Shown here: piece by piece, positions 46,745 through 55,621 of the stretch
Layout: every line of letters starts with the position of its first letter
Numbering within the stretch: position 1 is the first letter of the stretch
Source of the DNA: Agrobacterium salinitolerans
GTDB lineage: Bacteria; Pseudomonadota; Alphaproteobacteria; Rhizobiales; Rhizobiaceae
NCBI RefSeq assembly: GCF_002008225.1
Contig: NZ_MRDH01000023.1
Coordinates: 124,001 to 188,000 of the forward strand
Reading direction: 5' to 3'
Length of the DNA: 64,000 nt
Notes under the pieces: model-generated
The model's database searches: none
What the model saw: the letters and a program-made list of their open reading frames with translations, nothing else
Told to the model about the DNA's origin: nothing
Position numbers and translations under genes: made by a program

Positions 46745-47845
46745 ATGAACAAGGTCGGCATCGGCATCATAGGCTGCGGCAATATTTCCAGCGCCTATCT
46801 CAAGGCCATGGCGTCGTTTCCCATTCTCGACATTCGCGGTCTCGCGGATATGAACGAGGAGGTGGCGAAAACCCGCGCCGCAGAATTTGGCCTTCCGGCA
46901 ACAAGCGTAGACGCGCTTCTTTCTGACCCCTCGGTGGAAATCATCGTTAACCTGACGATCCCCAAGGCGCATGTGGAGGTGGGACTGCGGACGCTGGACG
47001 CCGGCAAACACGCCTATTCGGAAAAACCGCTCGGCATCAATTTCGCTGAAGGTAAACGGCTTGCAGATGCCGCAAAAGCAAAGGGCCTGCGTATCGGCTC
47101 GGCCCCGGATACATTCCTCGGTGGCGGCCACCAGACGGCACGCCGGCTGATCGACGATGGCGTACTTGGTCAGCCAGTCGGCGGAACGGCCACTTTCATG
47201 TGCCCCGGCCATGAACGCTGGCACCCGAACCCCGCCTTCTATTACGAGGTTGGCGGCGGGCCAATGCTGGATATGGGACCCTATTACATCACCGATCTCG
47301 TCAACCTGTTCGGCCCGGTCGCCAAGGTGGCAGGCTTTGCCATTGCGCCACGCAATGAGCGCCTCATCACCAGCGAGCCGAAGAATGGCGAAAAAATTCC
47401 CGTTCATGTCGCCACCCATGTCTCCGGCGTGCTCGCTTTCGAAAATGGCGCTGTGGTTCAGGTCGGCATGAGCTTCGATGTAGCCGGCCACAAACATGTA
47501 CCGCTGGAACTCTACGGCACGGAAGGCACGCTGATCGTGCCCGATCCCAACCATTTCGGCGGCGAGGTGCAATTGCTGAAAAAGGGCGGCGAGTTCGAGC
47601 CGCAGGCGCTGTCGTCCCCCTATGCCGACGGCAATTACCGGTCCATCGGCGTGGCGGACATGGCCCATGCCATCCGCGAGAACCGCCCGCACCGCGCCAA
47701 TGGCGATCTTGCCCTGCATGTGCTGGAGGTGATGGAAGCCTTCCAGACGGCATCGGACAGCGGCACCACCGTTTCCATCACCACCAAGGCGGAGCGCCCT
47801 GCTCCGCTTGAAACATCGCTGGTCGACGGCCAGCTCGGCAAATAA
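46745..47845 (+). CDS. Gfo/Idh/MocA-family oxidoreductase, ThuB-like
   Basis: 366 residues. Rossmann fold 'GIGIIGCGNISSAYLKAM', 'PSVEIIVNLTIPKAHVEVGL', catalytic lysine in 'KHAYSEKPLGINFAEGKRL' and the C-terminal 'GGGPMLDMGPYYITDLVNL', with the DMGPYY variant in place of DIGTH. It is followed 17 bases later by a ThuA-like gene; the ThuB-ThuA pair is known in trehalose and sucrose-isomer catabolism through 3-keto derivatives in rhizobia. It is distinct in sequence from the other oxidoreductase at 38652-39839. GGGAGGAATC precedes the ATG. Confidence 0.87.
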   Translation: MNKVGIGIIGCGNISSAYLKAMASFPILDIRGLADMNEEVAKTRAAEFGLPATSVDALLSDPSVEIIVNLTIPKAHVEVGLRTLDAGKHAYSEKPLGINFAEGKRLADAAKAKGLRIGSAPDTFLGGGHQTARRLIDDGVLGQPVGGTATFMCPGHERWHPNPAFYYEVGGGPMLDMGPYYITDLVNLFGPVAKVAGFAIAPRNERLITSEPKNGEKIPVHVATHVSGVLAFENGAVVQVGMSFDVAGHKHVPLELYGTEGTLIVPDPNHFGGEVQLLKKGGEFEPQALSSPYADGNYRSIGVADMAHAIRENRPHRANGDLALHVLEVMEAFQTASDSGTTVSITTKAERPAPLETSLVDGQLGK

Positions 47846-47862
47846 TCCCGAGGAGGAAATAA

Positions 47863-48504
47863 ATGCGCGAAGCACTCATCGTCTGGGGCGGCTGGAGCGG
47901 CCACGAACCGCAGGAATGCGCCACCATCGTCAAGGACATTCTGGAAGAGGATGGCTTCAAGGTCTATGTGGAGCACTCAACGGAGGCTTTTGCAGATCCT
48001 TCGGTGCATGATCTGAGCCTTGTTGTACCTATTGTCACCATGTCGAAGATCGAGAAGGAAGAAATCAAGAACCTGACGACCGCCGTCGAAAACGGCGTCG
48101 GCATTGCCGGTTTCCATGGCGGTGCGGGCGACAGTTTTCGCGAATGCGTGGAATATCAGTTCATGATCGGCGGACAATGGGTCGCTCATCCCGGCAATAT
48201 CATCGACTACCATGTCAACATCACCCGCCCCGACGACCCGCTGATGGAGGGGATTTCCGATTTCCCCTATACGTCGGAGCAATATTACATGCATGTCGAC
48301 CCCTCCAACGAGGTGTTGGCGACAACCAAGTTCACCGGCGACCATGCCTGGTGGATCGACGGTGTGGTCATGCCGGTGGTCTGGAAACGCAAATACGGCA
48401 AGGGCCGCGTCTTTTATTCCGCGCTCGGCCATCAGGCCAAGGAGTTTTCCGTGCCGCAGATGAAAACCATGTTCCGCCGCGGCGCCAACTGGGCGGCGCG
48501 TTGA
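47863..48504 (+). CDS. ThuA-like protein
   Basis: 213 residues of the ThuA (class I amidotransferase-like) family: 'ALIVWGGWSGHEPQEC', 'NGVGIAGFHGGAGDSFRECVEYQFMIGGQWVAHPG', 'HVDPSNEVLATTKF' and 'GKGRVFYSALGHQAKEFSVP'. ThuA proteins accompany ThuB oxidoreductases in the use of trehalose and related disaccharides in rhizobia and Agrobacterium; the exact reaction is uncertain. It ends the regulator-side operon before a good terminator. GAGGAGG lies 6 bases before the ATG. Confidence 0.87.
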   Translation: MREALIVWGGWSGHEPQECATIVKDILEEDGFKVYVEHSTEAFADPSVHDLSLVVPIVTMSKIEKEEIKNLTTAVENGVGIAGFHGGAGDSFRECVEYQFMIGGQWVAHPGNIIDYHVNITRPDDPLMEGISDFPYTSEQYYMHVDPSNEVLATTKFTGDHAWWIDGVVMPVVWKRKYGKGRVFYSALGHQAKEFSVPQMKTMFRRGANWAAR

Positions 48505-48517
48505 AGCATACGTTGAG

Positions 48518-48547
48518 AGGCGGCCAAACAAGGCCGCCTTTTCCTTT
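48518..48547 (+). terminator. Intrinsic terminator after the ThuA-like gene
   Basis: AGGCGGCC-AAACAA-GGCCGCCT forms an 8-base stem, followed by TTTTCCTTTCC. It begins 14 bases after the stop codon. The convergent amidase gene ends at 48550, so the hairpin may serve both. Confidence 0.8.
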
Positions 48548-48549
48548 CC

Positions 48550-49908
48550 TCAGCCGCGAATAATCTCTTCCGCCGCCATCGCCGCGCCTAGCACATGGTC
48601 ATCCGTGTCATGGAGACCGGAAAGCAACAGGCCAACCGGCATGCCCGCATCGCCCTTTCCGCAGGGGATGGAAACGCCGCAGAGATCGAAAAAATTGCCG
48701 ATCTGGGTGTTGCGCAGAGTTTTCGCATTCATGGCGAAAAAGGCATCGTCATCATCGAGAAGCGGCGCAACCTTGGCCGCGACGTGCGGCAATGTCGGCG
48801 ATACCAGCAGCTCCTGCCGGTCGATCATGTTGGTAAACGCCGCCGTCATGCGTTCGCGCGCCTCGTTGATAGCGATATAATCAGGCATGGAAATATTCGC
48901 CCCGAGCTTCGTTCGCGCAACCACGCGCGGGTCCATGTGCGCCGCATCCGCACCTTCCAGCCGTATCTTGTGCAGGGCAAAGGCTTCCGCCGTCACCAAC
49001 GCGCCCTTTTCCCTGATAAGATCGAACAACTCCGAAAAAATGGGAATTGCCTGCCGCCGCACCGAAGCACCGGCGCGGACAAGACGTTCCACCGCCTGCT
49101 CGAAGGCGGTAGCCACGCCATCTTCAATGCCTTCGAAAAAGACCGTTTCCGGCACCACCAGCGCCAGGCGGGAAAGAGGCGTGCGTGTGAGATCGGCAAC
49201 CGCCTTACCGCGCATGGCGGCATCCACCCAAACGGCATCCTGTACGGTGTGCGTGAGTGGCCCGAGCGAATCGAGGCTTTTCGCCAAGGGATAAACGCCG
49301 CGCATCGAATAACGGCCGCGGCTCGCCTTGTAACCGACCACGCCGTTGAAAGCGGCGGGAATACGCACCGATCCGCCGGTATCAGTGCCGATCGCCACCG
49401 GCACCAGGCCGGCAGCCACGGCGACGCCCGCACCCGACGAAGAGCCGCCCGGCAGACGGTGACCATCCGTGGAAGCAGGATTGCGCGGCGTGCCGTAATG
49501 CGGATTAATGCCGAGACCGGAAAACGCGAACTCGCTCATATTGGTGCGGCCGATGCAGATCATGCCCGCCTGTTTTAGCGACGTCACCACATCCGCGTCA
49601 CGAGACGCAGGCTTATCGTCCGCGAGCACCGTCGAGCCGGCCGTGGTCGCCATGCCTTCAAGGTCAAAGAGGTCCTTCCAGGCCACCGGAATACCATCGA
49701 GCACACCACTAGAACGACCCTCACCAATTCGTTTTGCCGCGTCTTCCGCCTCCGACATCGCCCGTGCTGCCGTCAACTCGACAAAAACGGCCTGATCTTC
49801 CCTTCCGCCGATCGCATCCAGCGTCTCTTCCACCAGGACACGCGGATCGAGGTGGCCGCTCTGGAGGAGAACGGAAAGCTGCGCGATGTTTTTGCCTTTA
49901 TGAGCCAT
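48550..49908 (-). CDS. Amidase-signature-family hydrolase
   Basis: 452 residues. The Ser-cisSer-Lys triad is intact: lysine in 'IPVAWKDLFD' (about 78), serines in 'LPGGSSSGAGVAVAAG' (about 153-155) and 'IGTDTGGSVRIPAAF' (about 178). The family includes acylamide hydrolases, allophanate hydrolase and GatA; the lack of neighbouring gatB/gatC and the overall pattern exclude GatA. It hydrolyses an amide or carbamoyl bond in the cytoplasm. It is monocistronic; AGGAAAG precedes the ATG by 6 bases. The substrate cannot be told. Confidence 0.88.
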   Translation of the reverse strand: MAHKGKNIAQLSVLLQSGHLDPRVLVEETLDAIGGREDQAVFVELTAARAMSEAEDAAKRIGEGRSSGVLDGIPVAWKDLFDLEGMATTAGSTVLADDKPASRDADVVTSLKQAGMICIGRTNMSEFAFSGLGINPHYGTPRNPASTDGHRLPGGSSSGAGVAVAAGLVPVAIGTDTGGSVRIPAAFNGVVGYKASRGRYSMRGVYPLAKSLDSLGPLTHTVQDAVWVDAAMRGKAVADLTRTPLSRLALVVPETVFFEGIEDGVATAFEQAVERLVRAGASVRRQAIPIFSELFDLIREKGALVTAEAFALHKIRLEGADAAHMDPRVVARTKLGANISMPDYIAINEARERMTAAFTNMIDRQELLVSPTLPHVAAKVAPLLDDDDAFFAMNAKTLRNTQIGNFFDLCGVSIPCGKGDAGMPVGLLLSGLHDTDDHVLGAAMAAEEIIRG

Positions 49909-50252
49909 GATATCTTTCCTGAAAGCGGCATGTTGCGCACAAGATGCCGTTTATCGGCCAGTTGGCAAGGCCAATCGCTGCGCTATCGATGACAGACATA
50001 CCGGATCGGGAAACTTGGCGGAGATCGCAGAATTTTGGAGTTTATCCTTAACGGCTCATCTCTATCCCCCGATTTTTTCAACCTAAGGTGCAAGAGCAAC
50101 ACCTCTTATATAAGCTACGACTATAAAAAAGAGGGATTAATTCTTAATCGCATCTAAACTTTGTTGAATTATTTAGCAGACAGCATTGAAATGCATGCCC
50201 TATAAAATTCCATAAAACAATTATAACGCGACATCGCGGGGGACTATCGCGA
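49909..50252. other. AT-rich intergenic region upstream of the GGDEF-EAL/SBP unit
   Basis: About 345 bases, noticeably AT-rich from 50030 on. CCTCTTATATA at 50102 and TATAAAAAAGAGG ending at 50134 form an imperfect inverted repeat that could be an operator or hairpin. CCCTATAAAATT near 50198 resembles a -10 region, but no good -35 sits at the right distance. No coding frame is supported. Confidence 0.4.
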
Positions 50253-52571
50253 ATGGAAGAGACTGCCTATCGCGGGACAGATAGACAGGTTGAACCGGGC
50301 CACACGCTTCGCTCGCCAACGCAGCCGGAACCAGGCCGGTTTTCGCGACGGCGCTCGCTCGCCAGCAAGATAACCCTGATATTCCTTGGCGGCGTGATTT
50401 TTTCCTATAGCATCGGCGCGCTTGTCGGCTGGTATATGTTCGTCGCCGCCGCCAGCGAGCAATGGCTCAACCAGGCCCGCGTCAATTCGCAGATCGCCAG
50501 CGCCACGCTTCGCAGCATCTACACCTATGTCAGCGTTACCGCCGATGCCGACGGGCAGGTCAACGGCATATTGACCGACAAACCCATCGGCGACGACGAA
50601 TCCATTCTCGTCACCGGCTTCAACCCCAGCGACGTTCTCGCGCTTATCGGCGCACAGACCAAGAATGCCGTCTGGCTTTTCCGTTATGACGAGGCGGATT
50701 CCGGCTTCCGGCAGATCGCGGCGGCCTTCGACAACGCCACGGACGACGATGAAAAGCCGCTCGCGACCGATCCCATCTTTTCCCGCGATGCGGTCGCCGC
50801 GCGTTTTTCCACCGGTTTTGCGACCATCGGCGAATCCAGCCATTATATCGGCCTGCTGCCGATCATCAGCACGGAAACGAAGAAACCCATCGGCGCGGTC
50901 GCCGTCAGCATTGGCGGCTCGGACGCGCTTTATGGCGCGCAGCGCAAGCTGATCTATAATTCGCTCGCCGCCCTGATCGTGGTCTTGACCGTCACCGGCG
51001 CACTTGTGACCGTCATCGCCCGGCATTTCCTCAAACCGGTCCCGGCGCTGGTGCAGGCGACGCTTCGGATCGCCCGCGAGGAAACGGATGTCGCCACGCC
51101 ATTTCAGGAGCGGCGGGACGAAATCGGCGACATGGCTACCGCCATTGAAACGTTGCGCGAGGCGGTTCTGGAACGCGGACGCCTGCGGCAGATTCGCGAT
51201 ATGGCGCAGCAGCTGGAGCATATGGCCCATCACGATGCGCTGACCGGGCTGCCCAATCGCGTCCTGCTGATGAAGACGCTGGAAAACCGTCTCGAACAGC
51301 TTGCCGCGTCAGGCCAGCCGTTCAATGTCATGCTGCTCGATCTGGACCGCTTCAAGGCCGTCAATGACACGCTGGGCCACGCCGCCGGCGATTCCCTGCT
51401 GGTGGCGGTGGCCTCGCGGATTTCCGCCGTACTTGGTGAAAACGACATGGTAAGCCGTCTCGGCGGCGACGAATTCGCGATCATCCAATCGGCAAATGCC
51501 GACTGCGAGAGCGATGCGGCGATGCTGGCCGCGCGGGTAGTGCATGCCGTCTCGCGCAGCTTCAGTCTGGAAGGCAGCGATATCAGCATCGACACCAGCA
51601 TCGGCATTGCCTGCGCTCCGGGCCACGGCACATCCGCCACGCAGCTTCTGCAACATGCAGATCTCGGCCTTTACCGGGCGAAATCCATGGGCTGCGGCTA
51701 TTTCGTCTTTTACGAGCCCGGCATGGACATGGCGGCGCAGCACAAGCATGCGCTGGAAATCGACATGAAATCGGCGCTCGAAAACCAGGAATTCGAGCTG
51801 CATTACCAGCCGGTCGTCAATCTGCAGAGCGGTCGCATCGTTGCCTATGAAGCGCTGGCCCGCTGGCGGCATAGCAAGCTTGGCCTCATCGCACCGGACC
51901 GCTTCATTGCGCTTGCCGAAGAAAACAACTTCATCAAGCCGTTGGGTGAATGGGTTCTGGGACAAGCCTGCATGGATGCCATGACATGGCCAAAGGATAT
52001 CAGGCTGGCTGTCAATCTTTCCGCCGTTCAGCTCAGCAATGACGACATCGTCCCGATAGTGGACCGGGCGCTTGAAACATCCGGCTTACCGGCGGAACGG
52101 CTTGAACTGGAAGTCACGGAAACGGTCATGCTGGAGCGCGACAACAGCACGCGGATCCTGAAACTGCTGAAGGAAAGGGGCGTGCGCCTCGCGCTCGACG
52201 ATTTTGGCACCGGATATGCGGGGCTCAGCACGCTGACCCATGTCGCCTTCGACAAGATAAAGATCGACCGGGAATTCGTCTCCGGCCTGCCGTCCAATCC
52301 CATGTGTTCCGCCATTGTCAACACCGTCATCGACATGGCTGAACAGATCGGCCTGAAGGTTACCGCCGAGGGCGTTGAAAACAGGGAGCAGGTGGAAGCG
52401 CTTAAGCTTTCCGGCTGCGACGAAGCGCAGGGCTATTATTTTGCCGAGCCCGCCCCGCTTGCCCGTATTTTGAAGAACCGCGCCGTCATAGCTTCGATCG
52501 CGCAGGATGAATTCGGCGATCCCGGTCTGCCGACACAGGAAACCTATTGCCCACCACAAAAAGCCATTTGA
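50253..52571 (+). CDS. Membrane sensor with HAMP, GGDEF and EAL domains
   Basis: 772 residues: a cytoplasmic tail, a helix at about 37-60, a periplasmic sensor domain of about 180 residues (cache-like), a second helix at about 230-250, a HAMP-like linker ('RRDEIGDMATAIETLREAV'), GGDEF with intact SRLGGDEFAII near 412, and EAL with intact 'YEALARWRH', 'VNLSAVQLS', 'LELEVTETVM', LDDFGTGYAGLSTL, 'KIKIDREFV', 'TAEGVENREQ' and 'DEAQGYYFAEP'. Both c-di-GMP synthesis and breakdown look possible. Two GltI-like binding proteins follow at 30 and 72 bases, suggesting that it reads ligand-bound periplasmic proteins. Ribosome site GGGGG about 10 bases upstream. Confidence 0.9.
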   Translation: MEETAYRGTDRQVEPGHTLRSPTQPEPGRFSRRRSLASKITLIFLGGVIFSYSIGALVGWYMFVAAASEQWLNQARVNSQIASATLRSIYTYVSVTADADGQVNGILTDKPIGDDESILVTGFNPSDVLALIGAQTKNAVWLFRYDEADSGFRQIAAAFDNATDDDEKPLATDPIFSRDAVAARFSTGFATIGESSHYIGLLPIISTETKKPIGAVAVSIGGSDALYGAQRKLIYNSLAALIVVLTVTGALVTVIARHFLKPVPALVQATLRIAREETDVATPFQERRDEIGDMATAIETLREAVLERGRLRQIRDMAQQLEHMAHHDALTGLPNRVLLMKTLENRLEQLAASGQPFNVMLLDLDRFKAVNDTLGHAAGDSLLVAVASRISAVLGENDMVSRLGGDEFAIIQSANADCESDAAMLAARVVHAVSRSFSLEGSDISIDTSIGIACAPGHGTSATQLLQHADLGLYRAKSMGCGYFVFYEPGMDMAAQHKHALEIDMKSALENQEFELHYQPVVNLQSGRIVAYEALARWRHSKLGLIAPDRFIALAEENNFIKPLGEWVLGQACMDAMTWPKDIRLAVNLSAVQLSNDDIVPIVDRALETSGLPAERLELEVTETVMLERDNSTRILKLLKERGVRLALDDFGTGYAGLSTLTHVAFDKIKIDREFVSGLPSNPMCSAIVNTVIDMAEQIGLKVTAEGVENREQVEALKLSGCDEAQGYYFAEPAPLARILKNRAVIASIAQDEFGDPGLPTQETYCPPQKAI

Positions 52572-52601
52572 GAAACCGGCTCCCGGCCCAGAGGACATGA
52601 A

Positions 52602-53495
52602 ATGCGTCTTTCAGTATTTTGCCTTTTCCTCGCATGCCTTGTTCCCATCATGCCCCTTCAGGCAGCAGGCGGAGGCGATACGCTTCAGCAAATTGCCAAA
52701 ACCGCAAAGATCCGCATCGGCTATCGCGAGGCCGAACCGCCCTTTTCCTATCAATTGCCGAATGGTGAGGTCACCGGCTTCTCGACCGATCTTTGTCGGG
52801 CGATCAGCGAAGATATTCGCAAGAAGCTGAAGCTCGACAGGATTGAACTCGAATACGTCAAGGCGACGCCCGCGACCCGTTTCATCCTTGTCCGCAGCGG
52901 GCAGATCGATATTGAATGCGCGGCCACGACCAACAATAGCGAACGCCGCAAGATCGTGGATTTCTCCTATCCCAACTTCATGACCGCAACGCAATTTCTC
53001 TCCCGCAAGCAGGACAATCTGAAAAGCCTTGCCGATCTCGCCGGGCGGTCCGTCACATCCTCCTCCGGCACCGTCAATATCGAGCAACTCAACGCCGTGA
53101 ACCGGGCGAAGAACCTCAATATCTCTGTTATGCCGACGAAAACCAATGAGGAGGCCTTCGAACTCGTGGTTTCCGGCAAGGCTTCCGCCTTTGTCATGGA
53201 TGGCATATTGCTTGCGGCGCTGGCGGCAACGTCAGAGAATCCGGACCTCTATGCGCTTTCCGAGGAAACGCTGAGCGCACCCGAACCTTATGGCCTGGTT
53301 TTCCGCCGCAACGACCCGGATTTCAAGGCGGCGGTCAATGAAAGCCTTCGGCACATTTTCACCGGGCCGGTCATTCATGGCCTTTATGAAAAGTGGTTCA
53401 CCAAGCCCATTCCCCCAAACGGCATGAACCTGAACCTGCCGATGGCCGCCTCTCTGAAACAGGCGTACGAACATCCGAGCGAATACCAGGACTGA
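52602..53495 (+). CDS. Orphan GltI-like amino-acid binding protein, copy 1
   Basis: 297 residues with a Sec signal ending 'PLQAAGGG'. It is a family 3 periplasmic binding protein: 'ITKTAKIRIGYREAEPPFSYQ' region, 'GFSTDLCRAISEDIRKKL', 'QIDIECAATTNNSERRKIVDFSYPNF', 'AFVMDGILLAALAA', and the C-terminal 'KWFTKPIPPNGMNLNLPMA', which is characteristic of glutamate/aspartate-binding GltI proteins. The lineage suggests an acidic amino acid or a related ligand. No permease or ATPase is encoded nearby; the preceding gene is a GGDEF-EAL sensor 30 bases away. GAGGA lies about 6 bases before the ATG. Confidence 0.88.
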   Translation: MRLSVFCLFLACLVPIMPLQAAGGGDTLQQIAKTAKIRIGYREAEPPFSYQLPNGEVTGFSTDLCRAISEDIRKKLKLDRIELEYVKATPATRFILVRSGQIDIECAATTNNSERRKIVDFSYPNFMTATQFLSRKQDNLKSLADLAGRSVTSSSGTVNIEQLNAVNRAKNLNISVMPTKTNEEAFELVVSGKASAFVMDGILLAALAATSENPDLYALSEETLSAPEPYGLVFRRNDPDFKAAVNESLRHIFTGPVIHGLYEKWFTKPIPPNGMNLNLPMAASLKQAYEHPSEYQD

Positions 53496-53567
53496 GCGCG
53501 CAAGGCGCCAACCCGTATCGATTTTCATGAAAATGTTTTGACGGATTATTTTGACTGGAGATGCGCG

Positions 53568-54470
53568 ATGCAGAGATCGACATTATGGCTTATGCTGGTT
53601 TTTTCAAGTCTTCTTCCCGCTCAGGCGGTGAGCGAGGACGCCCAACCGCCGACACTTGAAACTATCGCCAGAACCGGCACGATCAAGCTCGGTTATGCCG
53701 ATCGCAACATCCCTTTCTCCTATCTCGGCGCCGGGACGGAGCCTATCGGTTATAGCATAGAACTGTGCCTGAGGGTGGCGGATTCCATCAAGAAAAAGCT
53801 CGGCCTGCCTGAACTGAAGGTCGAGTTCGTCAAACGCACGCCCAGCAACCGCATCATGCTTCTCAATGACGGCACGATGGACATGGAATGCGTGGCGAGC
53901 ACGAATACGGAAGAAAGGCGCAAGGCCGTGTGGTTCTCCTATAGCCACTTCATCACCGGCACCCGTTATGTGGCGCTGAAATCGAGCGGCCTGAACACTG
54001 TCGCCGATCTTGCCGGGCGAACGGTGGTGGTGACGACGGGAACCATCAACATCACCCAACTCAACGTGCTCAATCGCAAATTGGGTCTGAACGTCGCGGT
54101 TTTGCAAAATGACAGCACGGAAGGCAGTTTCGACATGGTGACGGAAAACCGCGCCTCGGCATTCGTCATGGACGATATACTTCTGCGATCCTTCGTTGCC
54201 GAAACCGGCAAGCCCGAAGACTACGTCATCTCGGACGAATATCTCGCCCCGCCGCAGCCCTATGGCCTGATGCTCCGCCACGGCGATACCGGCTTCCGCG
54301 ACGCCGTCAATGAGGCGCTCGGCAAAATCTATGCCAGCGGCGAAATCGAAAAAATCTACGACAAATGGTTCAACACGCCGATCCCGCCGAACGGGATAAA
54401 CCTGAAACGCCCGCTGCCAGATGACCTGGAGGAAACCTTTCGCAACCCCGTCGACACGACAGCGGAATAA
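53568..54470 (+). CDS. Orphan GltI-like amino-acid binding protein, copy 2
   Basis: 300 residues from the ATG at 53568, with GGAG 7 bases upstream; a TTG at 53538 is less likely. A signal peptide ends near 'PAQAVSEDA'. It is a divergent paralogue of the preceding protein, sharing 'GTIKLGYADRNIPFSYLG', 'MDMECVASTNTEERRKAVWFSYSHF', 'GTINITQLNVLNRKLGL', 'SAFVMDDILL' and 'KWFNTPIPPNGINLKRPLPDDLEETF'. Tandem duplication followed by divergence could give two ligand specificities for one sensor. The stop lies inside the minCDE terminator on the other strand. Confidence 0.88.
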   Translation: MQRSTLWLMLVFSSLLPAQAVSEDAQPPTLETIARTGTIKLGYADRNIPFSYLGAGTEPIGYSIELCLRVADSIKKKLGLPELKVEFVKRTPSNRIMLLNDGTMDMECVASTNTEERRKAVWFSYSHFITGTRYVALKSSGLNTVADLAGRTVVVTTGTINITQLNVLNRKLGLNVAVLQNDSTEGSFDMVTENRASAFVMDDILLRSFVAETGKPEDYVISDEYLAPPQPYGLMLRHGDTGFRDAVNEALGKIYASGEIEKIYDKWFNTPIPPNGINLKRPLPDDLEETFRNPVDTTAE

Positions 54471-54493
54471 AAAGCCGCCCGGAGGCGGGCGGC
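54467..54493 (-). terminator. Terminator of minCDE, also at the end of the binding-protein genes
   Basis: GCCGCCC and GGGCGGC arms (54474-54493) form a stem; on the minus strand it is followed by TTTTTATT, a proper T-tract about 22 bases after the minE stop. On the plus strand it directly follows the second binding-protein stop but lacks T residues. Confidence 0.75.
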
Positions 54494-54515
54494 ATCCGTC
54501 TTTGGTAAAATGTCT

Positions 54516-54776
54516 TCAGGCAGCGCGCAGGTCAGCGCCGAGCGGGATTTCGACATCGATCTCCAGAATGGAGACATGCTCGTCGCGATCCATCTTCACA
54601 TGCACCCGGTCATTGTCGATCTGCACATGTTTGGCGATGACGGCGAGAATTTCTTCCCTAAGAATGGCGACGAGATCGGAGCCCGATGACGCCCTTTCGT
54701 GAGCGAGCAGCACCTGCAGACGCTCGCGCGCAAGCGGTGCCGACTTCTGTTTGCGGAAGAGGCTGAAGATGCTCAT
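54516..54776 (-). CDS. minE: Cell-division topological specificity factor MinE
   Basis: 86 residues, the normal MinE length. The N-terminal amphipathic membrane-targeting segment [21 protein letters not shown] is followed by the MinD-activating helix '[10 protein letters not shown]' and the beta dimer region '[19 protein letters not shown]'. It triggers MinD ATP hydrolysis and drives Min oscillation, keeping MinC away from midcell. It overlaps minD by 4 bases (ATGA). Confidence 0.96.
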   Translation of the reverse strand: MSIFSLFRKQKSAPLARERLQVLLAHERASSGSDLVAILREEILAVIAKHVQIDNDRVHVKMDRDEHVSILEIDVEIPLGADLRAA

Positions 54777-55588
54777 GCAGCCCTCCTTGCGAAGATCTTG
54801 GAGAAGATGCCACGCTTCTCACCCGGGATGACCACCGGAATATCCTCGCCGGACAGACGGCGAGCGGCGTCGAAATAGGCCATAGCCGGCGCGCAGCGGG
54901 CGTCCGCCAGCGTGACGGGCGCACCGACGTTCGAGGCTCGCAGCACATCCGTGCTTTCGGGAATGATGCCGAGCAGCGGAATGGAAAGGATTTCCAGAAC
55001 GTCATCGACCTTCAGCATGTCGCCGCGCTCGGCGCGGGAAGCATCGTAACGCGTCAGAAGCAGGTGTTTCTCCATGCGCTCGCCGCGCTCGGCCTTCAGC
55101 GTCTTGGAATCAAGCAGGCCGATGATGCGGTCGCTGTCACGCACCGAGGAGACTTCCGGATTGGTGACGACGACGGCCACATCCGCATGGCGCATGGCCA
55201 GCGTCGCGCCGCGTTCGATACCGGCCGGGCTGTCGCAGATCACCCAGTCGAAATGTTTCTTCAGCTCGTTGATGACCCACTCGACACCTTCCGGCGTCAA
55301 ATTGTCCTTGTCGCGGGTCTGCGAGGCGGGCAGCAGGAAAAGCGTCTCGAGGCGCTTGTCGCGGATCAGCGCCTGCGTCAGCTTGGCATCGCCCTGGATG
55401 ACGTTGACGAGATCGTAAACCACCCGGCGTTCAGCACCCATGACGAGATCGAGGTTGCGCAGGCCGACATCGAAATCGACGACCACGACCTTCTCTTTAT
55501 TCTGCGCCAGTGCGGCGCCAAGCGCTGCGGTCGAGGTGGTCTTGCCAACCCCGCCCTTGCCGGAAGTTACAACGACTACCTTCCCCAT
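54773..55588 (-). CDS. minD: Septum-site determining ATPase MinD
   Basis: 271 residues. The deviant Walker A '[18 protein letters not shown]' with its signature lysine, '[16 protein letters not shown]', '[19 protein letters not shown]' and '[19 protein letters not shown]' are diagnostic. The C-terminal amphipathic membrane-targeting helix is '[14 protein letters not shown]'. It recruits MinC to the membrane and is released by MinE. It lies 33 bases after minC. Confidence 0.97.
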   Translation of the reverse strand: MGKVVVVTSGKGGVGKTTSTAALGAALAQNKEKVVVVDFDVGLRNLDLVMGAERRVVYDLVNVIQGDAKLTQALIRDKRLETLFLLPASQTRDKDNLTPEGVEWVINELKKHFDWVICDSPAGIERGATLAMRHADVAVVVTNPEVSSVRDSDRIIGLLDSKTLKAERGERMEKHLLLTRYDASRAERGDMLKVDDVLEILSIPLLGIIPESTDVLRASNVGAPVTLADARCAPAMAYFDAARRLSGEDIPVVIPGEKRGIFSKIFARRAA

Positions 55589-55621
55589 ACGGCTCTCCTG
55601 TTCCTGTTCGTTTCTATATTA

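Noticed and set aside
46724-47875. 383-codon minus-strand frame opposite the ThuB-like gene
   Set aside because: Shadow frame; the plus-strand gene has clear Rossmann motifs and a ribosome site.
50102-50134. Imperfect CCTCTT...AAGAGG inverted repeat upstream of the GGDEF-EAL gene
   Set aside because: Too many mismatches in an AT-rich stretch to claim an operator; recorded only in the intergenic entry.
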